Positions 9,153-23,159 of a DNA stretch of 64,000 nt are shown piece after piece. Below the pieces are notes generated by a model that saw only the letters and a list, made by a program, of their open reading frames with translations, did not search any database and had not been told where the DNA came from. The translations under genes and the position numbers were made by a program. The DNA comes from Ascarosepion bandense. Lineage: Eukaryota; Mollusca; Cephalopoda; Sepiida; Sepiidae. Within the stretch, counting starts at the first letter, position 1. Each line of letters opens with the position of its first letter. Location: contig JBBBDQ010001287.1 in assembly GCA_037127315.1 (NCBI GenBank), positions 4,424,501 to 4,488,500 of the forward strand. The letters are read 5' to 3'.

Positions 9153-9850
9153 TACCGGCCATAATTATTAGGCCACGCCAGTTTAAAGAAAATGCTGTAT
9201 TTCATATTATTATCATATATTATTACTGCCAAGTGAATAATTGTAAATGAAAATAGAATGGTTCTTTTGCTAATACTGAAAAATAACATATGCATCAAAT
9301 GAATGTATAAATATTTAATAATTACCTATATTGCAGTTTCATCAATGAAAGAATGAAAGAAAAGTAGGGGGATTCGAACGAGTTCATCTTTGCTTCCTTG
9401 CCTAGTAAAATTTTGCAAAGTAGCATGCAAGCAATGATGAGGTGTTGAAAAGAATGACAACAAAAAGGAAATTGATGCTGAGCATCAGGAAGAGACAACT
9501 GAAGTTCCTGGGACATGCAATGAGGAAAGAGAGCCTGGAGAACCTGATACTGACTGGTCAGATAGAAGGAAGGAGAGACAGAGGAAGGCAGCGGATAACA
9601 TATTTGCAGGGCCTGATCAGGAACGGGGGTTGCCAGGAGCAACAGGAGCAAACATACTAAGAGCCACAAGGGATAGGAAGACGTGGAGAACCATGATCGC
9701 CTACGTCCTGAAGGGACAGGGCACATAGAAGAAGAAGAAGAATAACAAGAGAATCTATCCATTTTCATTTAGAATTATCTACTTGGCAATAAATACCAAA
9801 ATAGTATAAAATACATTATTTCTTTTAAAAACTAGGGTGGCCGGTAGTAT
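9150..9850. mobile_element. TIR DNA transposon (MITE-like) with nested LINE
   Basis: The left end TACTACCGGCCATAATTATT and the right end (reverse complement TACTACCGGCCACCCTAGTT) form terminal inverted repeats that extend imperfectly for about 100 bp, including TGCCAAGTGAATAATT inside both. The ends lie at TA. There is no transposase of its own: the middle is occupied by a LINE-2type fragment (9424-9745). It could be a Tc1/mariner-type MITE. Confidence 0.75.
9424..9745 (+). pseudogene. LINE-2type (RTE-like) reverse transcriptase 3' end
   Basis: The reading frame carries RKLMLSIRKRQLKFLGHAMR, ESLENLILTGQIEGRRDRGR and QRITYL. This is the C-terminal region after the reverse transcriptase thumb in RTE-like LINEs. 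A short 3' UTR (GCCTACGTCCTGAAGGGACA, GGGCACATAG) and a (GAA)n tail follow. It is 5'-truncated, as is usual for LINE copies, and nested inside the TIR transposon. Confidence 0.8.
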
Positions 9851-10040
9851 ACACTCAGACAAATGATCTCATACATATACATATATATTGCCATTAAAGA
9901 TTTCTTTAATAAAAATTTTAAAAATTAGATGTTTCACGAAAATTCAGGACGATAGATTAGAATAAAAAATATAGCGTTTACATACAAAACTGTGCAAATA
10001 TATCAAACATTTTGGATGCTATATAAACATATTTGCTTTG

Positions 10041-11008
10041 ACTTACTGTTCAGCGTAACTTAGTTGTGACGGGTCAAACGTTAGCTTTCTATGCTCTTGT
10101 GGACACAGGGTTGTCGGGCGGAAATCTTTCATTTAATATGATTTCTTGAACATTTAGGCCAGTAGAAAAATAAATAAATATACTATTTAATGATCAAACA
10201 AAATGCATACACAAATACGTTTATGACCGACTGTTCATCGTGGCTCAGTTGGTTACAGCGTGCCGGGTCTAACGTTAGCTGTCTATGCGTTTGCGGATGC
10301 AGGGTTAGTAGAGCGCAAGTCTTTGTTTAATAAGATTTCTTGAACAATCAGGCCAGTAGAAAAATAAATAAATATACTCTTTAATAAACAAACAAAATGC
10401 ATATTCAAATACGTTCATGACTGACTGTTTATCGTGGCTCAGTTGGTTAGCTCATGGCTGGTCTAACGTTAGCTGTCTATGCGCTTGTGAATACAGAGTT
10501 AGTAGAGCACAAGACCTTTTTGAATAAGATTTCTTGAACATTCAAGCCAGTAGAAAAATAAACAAATACTACTGTTTACTAAACAAACAAAATGAATATT
10601 CAAATACGTTTATGACTGTTTATCGTAGCTCAGTTGGTTATAGCGTGACGGGTCTAACGTTAGCTGTCTATACGTTTGTGGACGCAGGGTTAGTAGAGCA
10701 CAAGACTTTGTTTAATAAGATTTCTAAAAACATTCAGCCCAGTAGAAAAATAAACAAATTTTACTGTTTAATAAACGAACAAAATGAATACTCAAATACT
10801 TTTATGATCGACTATTGATGGTGGCTCAGTCGGTTACATCGTGCTGGCATTAACGTAAGCTCTTCTTGCCCTTGTGGACGCAGGGTTGTAGAGCGCAGAT
10901 CTTTTCTTTAATAAGATTTCTTTAACATTCCGGTCATTAGAAAACATAAATAAATACACTGCTTAATAAACAAACAAAATGCGTACAAAAATACGTTTAT
11001 GACCGACA
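10041..11008 (+). repeat. Satellite with tRNA-like units, period about 190 bp (part 1)
   Basis: Units start near 10041, 10226, 10421, 10614, 10807 and 10998. Each has an A-box-like GTGGCTCAGTTGGTTA(C) and a degraded B-box region GCAGGGTTAGTAGAGCGCAA, then AATAAGATTTCTTGAACAT, AGTAGAAAAATAAATAAATA and a stretch ending ATACGTTTATGACCGACTG. The head matches the start of many tRNA genes, so the unit is probably a tandemised tRNA-like SINE. The array is cut at 11008 by family C and resumes at 11718. The 190 bp before it (9851-10040) shows nothing recognisable. Confidence 0.8.
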
Positions 11009-11717
11009 AGCAGTATAGCCCGGCGTTGCTCGGGTGTAATGAAAGCTTTAAAACTAATCCATGGTCCTGGAGCTCAGACTCTCTGGACGTTGGCACGAAA
11101 GACTAAAAAGCAATAGTTGTTTCCAGTTAAAGCGAACCCCTCGACTGAAAGAAAAATGAATGGATGTAAGTCAAATTTTGATTTCCTGGTATCGATATCA
11201 AATAAGTTCTTTTCGTCGTAAACTGAATTTTGAGGGCTAAATAAGTCCTCTGAGTAAATGGTATCATGGCTGAGACTAAGTACTACAATTATACCTACTT
11301 AGAACCAAACTCGAAACAAAAACTAAAATAAAAGGGCTGAAAAATATAGACATAGAGGCAGATAAACAGACACACACAAACATCTTACCTTTTATATATA
11401 AATATTATCAATTGTCTGTAATATTGTAAGAACTGCAACATTGAAACTTCTGAATATCATTTCTTATGTTTTTGTCTATGAGTGTATCAAATTTGATTAA
11501 AATCGGACTACTTCTTTTATAACCCGATTTTTTCGATTATCGATTTTCGATATTTATCTGGGGTACCTCGACACAAAAGACCTAGCTAAGAACAATCGCA
11601 GACGCTAATAGTACAACTGTGTAAATGTTCAAGAAAATCGGTTCAGCCGTTTCGGAGTCTGTAGGTAACGGACACACACACACACAGACAAAGTTCCATT
11701 TATAAATAAGTTTAGAT
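11009..11717 (+). mobile_element. Family C interspersed repeat, copy 2, inserted in the tRNA-like satellite
   Basis: It runs from AGCAGTATAGCCCGGCGTTG to AAGTTCCATTTATAAATAAG. It is the cleanest copy and very like 6009-6713. Because it splits a unit of the tRNA-like satellite, its ends can be read as true element boundaries. I see no obvious target-site duplication. Confidence 0.85.
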
Positions 11718-11940
11718 AGTTCATCTTAGCTTATTTTGTTACAGCGTGTTGGGATTAACATTAACTCTTCGCCCTTGTTGACGCAGCGTTGTAGAGTGCT
11801 GATCTTTTATTAATAAGATTTCTTGAACATTCTGACCAGTAGAAAAAAACAAATAATTATACTGTTTAATAAACAACAAAATGCATACACAAATACATTT
11901 ATGATCGACTGTTCATCGTAGCTCCGTTGGTTAATGAACA
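11718..11940 (+). repeat. tRNA-like satellite (part 2)
   Basis: The array resumes with GTTCATCTTAGCTTATTTTG, one more diverged unit, and a partial unit at about 11903 (ACTGTTCATCGTAGCTCCGT). Confidence 0.75.
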
Positions 11941-12270
11941 AAATGCATATCTAAACACGTTTACCCAACAAACAAATGTTTTAAAGTGATAAAAATTTGT
12001 TGAATAAATTACAAATCCACTCAAAAATACATTTTCTATTATATATTTTTCGGTAAGTTTGAGTTTTGTTTAACGACATATCAACACCTCTGTGGGTTTT
12101 TTAATGCCAAAAATGTGGAGGTAATGTATTTTTTAATGTTTAGTTATAATGAGAATGTTGATTTAGTCAGATTTTGATGAAACATTTTTTAAATTTTTAT
12201 TTTTTTTATTTTGGAAACCTGAAGATATTTTCTAGTTTTGTACTTAAAAAATGTATCGTTCGTAAGCTAA
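11941..12270. other. No recognised feature
   Basis: AT-rich spacer between two satellites; nothing recognised. Confidence 0.6.
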
Positions 12271-15200
12271 TCTTACTCTTAAAATTTTATGATTACTCTC
12301 CACACTCACCATTACTCTCCACATTCTTCATTCACCTTCATACTCATACGCACATGCCACATTCACACACACGCTCCAAGTTATTCTTAGCTTCAATTTT
12401 ATGATTACTCTCCACACTCACCCTTACACTCCACATTCTTCATTCACCTTTATACTCATACGCATATGCCACATTCACACACACGCTCCAAGCTTTTTTT
12501 ACTCTTCAATTTTATGATTACTCTCCACACTCACCCTTACACTCCACATTCTTCATTCACCTTTATACTCATACGCATATGCCACATTCACACACACGCT
12601 CCAAGCTTTTTTTACTCTTCAATTTTATGATTACTCTCCACACTCACCCTTACACTCCACATTCTTCATTCACCTTTATACTCATACGCATATGCCACAT
12701 TCACACACACGCTCCAAGCTTTTTTTACTCTTCAATTTTATGATTACTCTCCACACTCACTCTTACACTCCACATTTTCATTCACCTTTATACTCATACG
12801 CATATGCCACATTCACACACACGCTCCAAGCTTTTTTTACTCTTCAATTTTATGATTACTCTCCACACTCACTCTTACACTCCACATCCTTCATTCACCT
12901 TTATACTCATACGCATATGCCACATTCACACACACGCTCCAAGCTTTTTTTATTCTTCAATTTTATGATTACTCTCCACACTCACTCTTACACTCCACAT
13001 TTTCATTCACCTTTATACTCATACGCATATGCCACATTCACACACACGCTCCAAGCTTTTTTTAGTCGTCAATTTTATGATTACTCTCCACACTCACCCT
13101 TACACTCCACATTCTTCATTCACCTTCATACTCATACGCATATGCCACATTCACACACACGCTCCAAGCTTTTTTACTCTTCAATTTTATGATTACTCTC
13201 CACACTCACCCTTACACTCCACATTCTTCATTCACCTTTATACTCATACGCATATGCCACATTCACACACACGCTCCAAGCTTTTTTTACTCTTCAATTT
13301 TATGATTACTCTCCACACTCACCCTTACACTCCACATTCTTCATTCACCTTTATACTCATACGCATATGCCACATTCACACACACGCTCCAAGCTTGTTT
13401 TACTCTTCAATTTTATGATTACTCTCCACACTCACCCTTACACTCCACATTCTTCATTCACCTTCATACTCATACGCATATGCCACATTCACACACACGC
13501 TCCAACTTGTTTTACTCTTCAATTTTATGATTACTCTCCACATTCACCCTTACACTCCACATTCTTCATTCACCTTTATACTCATACGCATATGCCACAT
13601 TCACACACACGCTCCAAGCTTTTTTACTCTTCAATTTTATGATTACTCTCCACACTCACCCTTACACTCCACATTTTCATTCACCTTTATACTCATACGC
13701 ATATGCCACATTCACACACACGCTCCAAGCTTTTTTTTACTCTTCAATTTTATGATTACTCTCCACACTCACCCTTACACTCCACATTCTTCATTCACCT
13801 TTATACTCATACGCATATGCCACATTCACACACACGCTCCAAGCTTTTTTTACTCTTCAATTTTATGATTGCTCTCCACACTCACCCTTACACTCCACAT
13901 CCTTCATTCACCTTTATACTCATACGCATATGCCACATTCACACACACGCTCCAAGCTTTTTTACTCTTCAATTTTATGATTACTCTCCACACTCACCCT
14001 TACACTCCACATCCTTCATTCACCTTTATACTCATACGCATATGCCACATTCACACACACGCTCCAAGCTTTTTTTACTCTTCAATTTTATGATTACTCT
14101 CCACACTCACCCTTACACTCCACATCCTTCATTCACCTTCATACTCATACGCATATGCCACATTCACACACACGCTCCAAGCTTTTTTTACTCTTCAATT
14201 TTATGATTACTCTCCACACTCACCCTTACACTCCACATTCTTCATTCACCTTTATACTCATACGCATATGCCACATTCACACACACGCTCCAAGCTTTTT
14301 TTACTCTTCAATTTTATGATTACTCTCCACACTCACTCTTACACTCCACATTTTCATTCACCTTTATACTCATACGCATATGCCACATTCACACACACGC
14401 TCCAAGCTTTTTTTACTCTTCAATTTTATGATTACTCTCCACACTCACTCTTACACTCCACATCCTTCATTCACCTTTATACTCATACGCATATGCCACA
14501 TTCACACACACGCTCCAAGCTTTTTTTATTCTTCAATTTTATGATTACTCTCCACACTCACTCTTACACTCCACATTTTCATTCACCTTTATACTCATAC
14601 GCATATGCCACATTCACACACACGCTCCAAGCTTTTTTTAGTCGTCAATTTTATGATTACTCTCCACACTCACCCTTACACTCCACATTCTTCATTCACC
14701 TTCATACTCATACGCATATGCCACATTCACACACACGCTCCAAGCTTTTTTACTCTTCAATTTTATGATTACTCTCCACACTCACCCTTACACTCCACAT
14801 TCTTCATTCACCTTTATACTCATACGCATATGCCACATTCACACACACGCTCCAAGCTTTTTTTTACTCTTCAATTTTATGATTACTCTCCACACTCACC
14901 CTTACACTCCACATTCTTCATTCACCTTTATACTCATACGCATATGCCACATTCACACACACGCTCCAAGCTTGTTTTACTCTTCAATTTTATGATTACT
15001 CTCCACACTCACCCTTACACTCCACATTCTTCATTCACCTTCATACTCATACGCATATGCCACATTCACACACACGCTCCAAGCTTGTTTTACTCTTCAA
15101 TTTTATGATTACTCTCCACATTCACCCTTACACTCCACATTCTTCATTCACCTTTATACTCATACGCATATGCCACATTCACACACACGCTCCAAGCTTT

Positions 15201-18200
15201 TTTACTCTTCAATTTTATGATTACTCTCCACACTCACCCTTACACTCCACATTTTCATTCACCTTTATACTCATACGCATATGCCACATTCACACACACG
15301 CTCCAAGCTTTTTTTACTCTTCAATTTTATGATTACTCTCCACACTCACCCTTACACTCCACATTCTTCATTCACCTTTATACTCATACGCATATGCCAC
15401 ATTCACACACACGCTCCAAGCTTTTTTTACTCTTCAATTTTATGATTGCTCTCCACACTCACTCCTTACACTCCTACATCCTTCATCTAATCTTTATACT
15501 CACGCATATGCCACATCACACACACGCTCCAAGCTTTTTTTTTTTTACTCTTCAATTTTATGATTACTCTCCACACTCACCCTTACACTCCACATCCTTC
15601 ATTCACCTTTATACTCATACGCATATGCCACATTCACACGCTCCAAGCTTTTTTTACTCTTCACACTCTTATGATTACCTACACTCACCTCACACTCCAC
15701 ATCCTTCATTCACCTTCATACCATATGCATATGCTACATTCACACACACGCTCCAAGCTTTTTTTACTCTTCAATTTTATGATTACTCTCCACCACCCTT
15801 ACACCCACATTCTTCATTCACCTTTTGTTACCCATGGCCATGCTACATTCACACACACGTTCCAAGCTTTTTTTACTCTTCAATTTTATGATTATTTCAT
15901 GATCACCCTTACACTCCACATCCTTCATTCACCTTTATACTCATACGCATATGCCACATTCAATAGCTCCAAGCTTTTTTTTACTCTTCAATTTTATGAT
16001 TACTCTCCATGACCACTCCTTACACTCCACATCCTTCATTCTCACTCATATGCATATGCCACATTCACAGCTCCAAGCTTTTTTACTCTTCAATTTTATG
16101 ATTACTCACACCACCCTCATAATTCCACATCCTCATATCACCTTTCATCACATATTGCATATGCTACATGATTCACACACGCTCCAAGCTTTTTTTTACT
16201 CTTCAATTTTATGATTACTTCACACTCACTCCTCACACTCCACATCCTTCATTCACCTTTATACTCATACGCATATGCCACATTCACACACACGGCCCAA
16301 GCTTTTTTTACTCTAATTTTACATTTCATGACCACTCCTTACACTCCACATCCCTTTTCATTCACCTTTATACTCATGCATGTATGCCACATCTGCTAAT
16401 ACACACACGTTCCAAGCTTTTTACTCTTCAATTTTACATCATCATCTCCACTCACCCTTACACTCCACAGTCTCATTCACCTTCATACTCACATACATAT
16501 TCACACACACGTTCCAAGCTTTTACTCTTCAATTTTATGATTACTTCTCCACACCACCTCACCCACATCCTTCATTCACCTTTATATCCACAGCATATAC
16601 ACATTCACACACACGCTCCAAGCTTGTTTTACTCTTCAATTTTATGATTACTCTCCACATCACCTCACCTGATATTCTATCCATCTTTATACTCATACGC
16701 ATTTGCCACATCTTTACTACTACTGCCCAAGCTTTTTTTACTCGTCAATTTTATGATTACTCTCCACACTCACCCTTACACTCCACATTCTTCATTCACC
16801 TTCATACTCATACGCATATGCCACATTCACACACACGCTCCAAGCTTTTTTACACTTCAATTTTATGATTACTCTCCACACTCACCCTTACACTCCACAT
16901 TCTTCATTCACCTTTATACTCATACGCATATGCCACATTCACACACACGCTCCAAGCTTTTTTTACTCTTCAATTTTATGATTACTCTCCACACTCACCC
17001 TTACACTCCACATTCTTCATTCACCTTTATACTCATACGCATATGCCACATTCACACACACGCTCCAAGCTTTTTTACTCTTCAATTTTATGATTACTCT
17101 CCACACTCACCCTTACACTCCACATTCTTCATTCACCTTCATACTCATACGCATATGCCACATTCACACACACGCTCCAAGCTTTTTTACACTTCAATTT
17201 TATGATTACTCTCCACACTCACCCTTACACTCCACATCCTTCATTCACCTTTATACTCATACGCATATGCCACATTCACACACACGCTCCAAGCTTTTTT
17301 TACTCTTCAATTTTATGATTACTCTCCACACTCACCCTTACACTCCACATCCTTCATTCACCTTTATACTCATACGCATATGCCACATTCACACACACGC
17401 TCCAAGCTTTTTTTACTCTTCAATTTTATGATTACTCTCCACACTCACCCTTACACTCCACATCCTTCATTCACCTTCATACTCATACGCATATGCCACA
17501 TTCACACACACGCTCCAAGCTTTTTTTTACTCTTCAATTTTATGATTACTCTCCACACTCACCCTTACACTCCACATCCTTCATTCACCTTTATACTCAT
17601 ACGCATATGCCACATTCACACACACGCTCCAAGCTTGTTTTACTCTTCAATTTTATGATTACTCTCCACACTCACCCTTACACTCCACATTCTTCATTCA
17701 CCTTTATACTCATACGCATTTGCCACATTCACACACACGCTCCAAGCTTTTTTTACTCGTCAATTTTATGATTACTCTCCACACTCACCCTTACACTCCA
17801 CATTCTTCATTCACCTTCATACTCATACGCATATGCCACATTCACACACACACGCTCCAAGCTTTTTTACACTTCAATTTTATGATTACTCTCCACACTC
17901 ACCCTTACACTCCACATTCTTCATTCACCTTTATACTCATACGCATATGCCACATTCACACACACGCTCCAAGCTTTTTTTACTCTTCAATTTTATGATT
18001 ACTCTCCACACTCACCCTTACACTCCACATTCTTCATTCACCTTTATACTCATACGCATATGCCACATTCACACACACGCTCCAAGCTTTTTTTACTCTT
18101 CAATTTTATGATTACTCTCCACACTACCCTTACACTCCACATTCTTCATTCACCTTCATACTCATACGCATATGCCACATCTACACACACGCTCCAAGCT

Positions 18201-21200
18201 TTTTTACACTTCAATTTTATGATTACTTCCACACTCACCCTTACACTCCACATTCTTCATTCACCTTTATGCTCATACGCATATGCCACATTCACACACA
18301 CGCTCCAAGCTTTTTTTACTCTTCAATTTTATGATTACTCTCCACACTCACCCTTACACTCCACATTCTTCATTCACCTTATACTCATACGCATATGCTA
18401 CATTCACACACACGCTCCAAGCTTTTTTACTCTTCAATTTTATGATTACTCTCCACACTCACCCTTACACTCCACATTCTTCATTCACCTTCACTATACG
18501 CATATGCCACATTCACACACACGCTCCAAGCTTTTTTACACTTCAATTTTATGATTACTCTCCACACTCACCCTTACACTCCACATTCTTCATTCACCTT
18601 TATACTCATACGCATATGCCACATTCACACACACACGCTCCAAGCTTTTTTTTACTCTTCAATTTTATGATTACTCTCCACACTCACCCTTACACTCCAC
18701 ATTCTTCATTGACCTTTATACTCATACGCATATGCCACATACACACACGCTCCAAGCTTTTTTTACTAATTTTATGATTACTTCACACTCACCCTTACAC
18801 CCACATCCTTCATTCACCTTTATACTCATACGCATATGCCACATTCACACACACGCTCCAAGCTTTTTTACTCTTCAATTTTATGATTACTCTCCACACT
18901 CACCCTTACACTCCACATCCTTCATTCACCTTCATACTCATACGCATATGCCACATTCACACACACTCAAAGCTTTTTTTTACTCTTCAATTTTATGATT
19001 ACTCTCCACACTCACCCTTACACTCCACATCCTTCATTCACCTTTATACTCATACGTATATGCCACATTCACACACACGCTCCAAGCTTTTTTTACTCTT
19101 CAATTTTATGATTACTCTCCACACTCACCCTTACACTCCACATTCTTCATTCACCTTTATACTCACATGCATATGCCACATTCACACACACGCTCCAAGC
19201 TTTTTTTACTCTTCAATTTTATGATTACTCTCCACACTCACCCTTACACTCCACATTCTTCATTCACCTTTATACCATACGCATATGCCACATTCACACA
19301 CACGCTCCAAGCTTTTTTTACTCTTCAATTTTATGATTACTCTCCACACTCACCCTTACACTCCACATCCTTCATTCACCTTTATACTCATACGCTTATG
19401 CCACATTCACACACACGCTCCAAGCTTTTTTTACACTTCAATTTTATGATTACTCTCCACACTCACCCTTACACTCCACATTCTTCATTCACCTTTATAC
19501 TGATACGCATATGCCACATTCACACACACGCTCCAAGCTTTTTTTACTCTTCAATTTTATGATTACTCTCCACACTCACCCTTACACTCCACATCCTTCA
19601 TTCACCTTTATACTCATACGCATATGCCACATTCACACACACGCTCCAAGCTTTTTTACTCTTCAATTTTATGATTACTCTCCACACTCACCCTTACACT
19701 CCACATTCTTCATTCACCTTTATACTCATACGCATATGCCACATTCACACACACGCTCCAAGCTTTTTTTACTCTTCAATTTTATGATTACTCTCCACAC
19801 TCACCCTTACACTCCACATCCTTCATTCACCTTTATACTCATACGCATATGCCACATTCACACACACGCTCCAAGCTTTTTTTACTCTTCAATTTTATGA
19901 TTACTCTCCACACTCACCCTTACACTCCACATTCTTCATTCACCTTTATACTCATACGCATATGCCACATTCACACACACGCTCCAAGCTTTTTTTACTC
20001 TTCAATTTTATGATTACTCTCCACACTCACCCTTACACTCCACATTCTTCATTCACCTTTATACTCATACGCATATGCCACATTCACACACACGCTCCAA
20101 GCTTTTTTTTACTCTTCAATTTTATGATTACTCTCCACACTCACCCTTACACTCCACATCCTTCATTCACCTTTATACTCATACGCTTATGCCACATTCA
20201 CACACACGCTCCAAGCTTTTTTTACACTTCAATTTTATGATTACTCTCCACACTCACCCTTACACTCCACATTCTTCATTCACCTTTATACTCATACGCA
20301 TATGCCACATTCACACACACGCTCCAAGCTATTTTTACTCTTCAATTTTATGATTACTCTCCACACTCACCCTTACACTCCACATCCTTCATTCACCTTC
20401 ATACTCATACGGCTATGCCACATTCACACACGCTCCAAGCTTTTTTACCAATTTTTGCATTTCACACTCACCCTTACACTCCACATCCTTCATTCACCTT
20501 TATACTCATACGCATATGCCACATTCACACACACGCTCCAAGCTTTTTTACTTCTTCAATTTTATGATTACTCTCCACACTCACCCTTACACTCCACATC
20601 CTTCATTCACCTTATACTCATACGCATATGCCACATTCACACACACGCTCCAAGCTTTTTTTACTCTTCAATTTTATGATTACTCTCCACACGCACCTTT
20701 ACACTCCACATCCTTCATTCACCTTCTTCATACTCATACGCATATGCCACATTCACACACGCTCCAAGCTTTTTACTCTTCAATTTTATGATTTACTCAC
20801 ACTCACCCTTACACTCCACATCCTTCATTCACCTTTATACTCATACGCATATGCCACATTCACACAATGCTTTTACCTTCAATTTTATGATTACTCTCCA
20901 CACTCACCCTTACACTCCACATCCTTCATTCACCTTTATACTCATACGCATATGCCACATTCACACACACGCTCCAAGCTTTTTTACTTCTTCAATTTTA
21001 TGATTATTTCCACACTCACCCTTACACTCCACATCCTTCATTCACCTTTATACTCACACGCATATGCTACATTCACACACACGCTCCAAGCTTTTTTTAC
21101 TCTTCAATTTTATGATTACTCTCCACATTTCACCCTTACACTCCACATCCTTCATTCACCTTCACATCTACATGTGCATATGCTACATTCACACACACGC

Positions 21201-23150
21201 TCCAAGGTTTTTTTTACTCTTCAATTTTATGATTACTCTCCACACTCACCCTTACACTCCACATCCTTCATTCACCTTTATACTCATACGCATATGCCAC
21301 ATTCACACACACGCTCCAAGCTTTTTTTTACTCTTCACCTTTATGATTACTCTCCACACTCACCCTTACACTCTACATCCTTCATTCACCTTTATACTCA
21401 TACGCATATGCCACATTCACACACACGCTCCAAGCTTTTTTACTCTTCAATTTTACATTACTCTCCACACTCACCCTTACACTCCACATCCATCATTCAC
21501 CTCTGCTACTCATACGCATATGCCATATCTACACACGCTCCAAGCTTTTTTTACCTTCAATTTTATGATTACTTCATACCTACCTTACACTCCACATCCT
21601 TCATTCACCTTTATACTCATATGGCTACACTACACACACGCCCAGCTTTTTACTCTTCAATTTTATGATTACTCTCCACACTCACCCTTACACTCCACAT
21701 CCTTCATTCACCTTCACTCACATGCATATGCCACATTCACACACACGCTCCAAGCTTTTTTTACTCTTCAATTTTATGATTACTCTCCACACTCACCCTT
21801 ACACTCCACATCCTTCATTCACCTTATACTCATACGCATATGCCACATTCACACACGCTCCAAGCTTTTTTTTACTCTTCAATTTTATGATTACTCTCCA
21901 CACTCACCCTTACACTCCACATCCTTCATTCACCTTTATACTCATACGCATATGCCACATTCACACACACGCTCCAAGCTTTTTTTACTCTTCAATTTTA
22001 TGATTACTCTCCACACTCACCCTTACACTCCACATCCTTCATTCACCTTTATACTCATACGCATATGCCACATTCACACACACGCTCCAAGCTTTTTTTA
22101 CTCTTCAATTTTATGATTACTTCCTCCACACTCACCCCACACTCCACATCCTTCATTCACCTTCACTCATACGCATATGCCACATTCACACACACGCTCC
22201 AAGCTTTACCTTCAATTTTATGATTACTTCACACTCACCCTTACACTCCACATCCTTCATTCACCTTTATACTCATACGCATATACATTCACACACACGC
22301 TCCAATCTTTTTTTACTCTTCAATTTTATGATTACTCTCCACACTCACCTTTACACCCACATCCTTCATTCACCTTTATACTCATACGCATATGCCACAT
22401 TCACACACACACGCTCCAAGCTTTTTTTACTCTTCAATTTTATGATTACTCTCCACACTCACCCTTACACTCCACATCCTTCATTCACCTCATACTCATA
22501 CGCATATGCCACATTCACACACACGCTCCAAGCTTTTTTACTCTTCAATTTTATGATTACTCTCCACACTCACCCTTACACTCCACATCCTTCATTCACC
22601 TTTATACTCATACGCATATGCTACATTCACACACACGCTCCAAGCTTGTTTTACTCTTCAATTTTATGATTACTCTCCACACTCACCCTTACAGTCCACA
22701 TCCTTCATTCACCTTTATACTCATACGCATATGCTACATTCACACACGCTCCAAGCTTTTTTTACTCTTCAATTTTATGATTACTCTCCACACTCACCCT
22801 TACACTCCACATTCTTCATTCACCTTCATACCATATGCATATGCCACATTCACACACACGCTCCAAGCTTTTTTTTACACTTCAATTTTATGATTACTCT
22901 CCACACTCACCCTTACAGTCCACATCCTTCATTCACCTTTATACTCATACGCATATGCCACATTCAAACACACGCTCCAAGTTTTTCTTACTCTTCAATT
23001 TTATGATTACTCTCCCTACTCACCCTTACTCTCCACATTCTTCATACACCTTCATACTCATACGCACATGCCACATTCACACACACGCTCCAAGTTTTTC
23101 TTACTCTTCAATTTTATAATTACTCTCCACACTCACAGTTACTCTCCACA
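12271..23150. repeat. 10.9-kb satellite, about 96 copies of a 113-bp unit
   Basis: The unit holds TTCAATTTTATGATTACTCT, CCACACTCACCCTTACACTC, CACATTCTTCATTCACCTTT, ATACTCATACGCATATGCC, ACATTCACACACACGCTCC and AAGCTTTTTTTACTC. Length varies 112-114 bp, mostly in the T run after AAGC. The plus strand is nearly free of G. Only one of the three forward phases of a unit contains a stop (TGA in TTTTATGATT), so three units give frames of about 113 codons; these are artefacts of the repeat and not proteins. Variants (ACACTTC, CTCGTC, GCTTATGCC, CCACATTTTCATT) recur at fixed multiples of the unit, showing higher-order duplication. Confidence 0.95.
15440..16740. repeat. Indel-rich block inside the 113-bp satellite
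   Basis: Units here are shortened and scrambled by many 1-10 base insertions and deletions (for example CACTCCTTACACTCCTACAT and CTCCATGACCACTCC), while units on both sides are nearly perfect. Similar shorter blocks occur at about 18120-18560, 18740-18800 and 20420-22280. This looks like uncorrected long-read consensus in a collapsed array, although real degeneration is possible. Confidence 0.65.
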
Positions 23151-23159
23151 GTTTTTTCC

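Noticed and set aside
12692..22893. Long open frames (up to 350 codons) rich in His, Thr, Ser and Phe
   Set aside because: They are translations of the 113-bp satellite in all three forward phases. The repeat has only one stop per three phases, so openness is automatic; no start context, domain or codon bias supports a protein.
12271..23150. CRISPR array, because of regular repeats
   Set aside because: Repeats are contiguous with no unique spacers and occur in an invertebrate-type, transposon-rich context with no cas genes.
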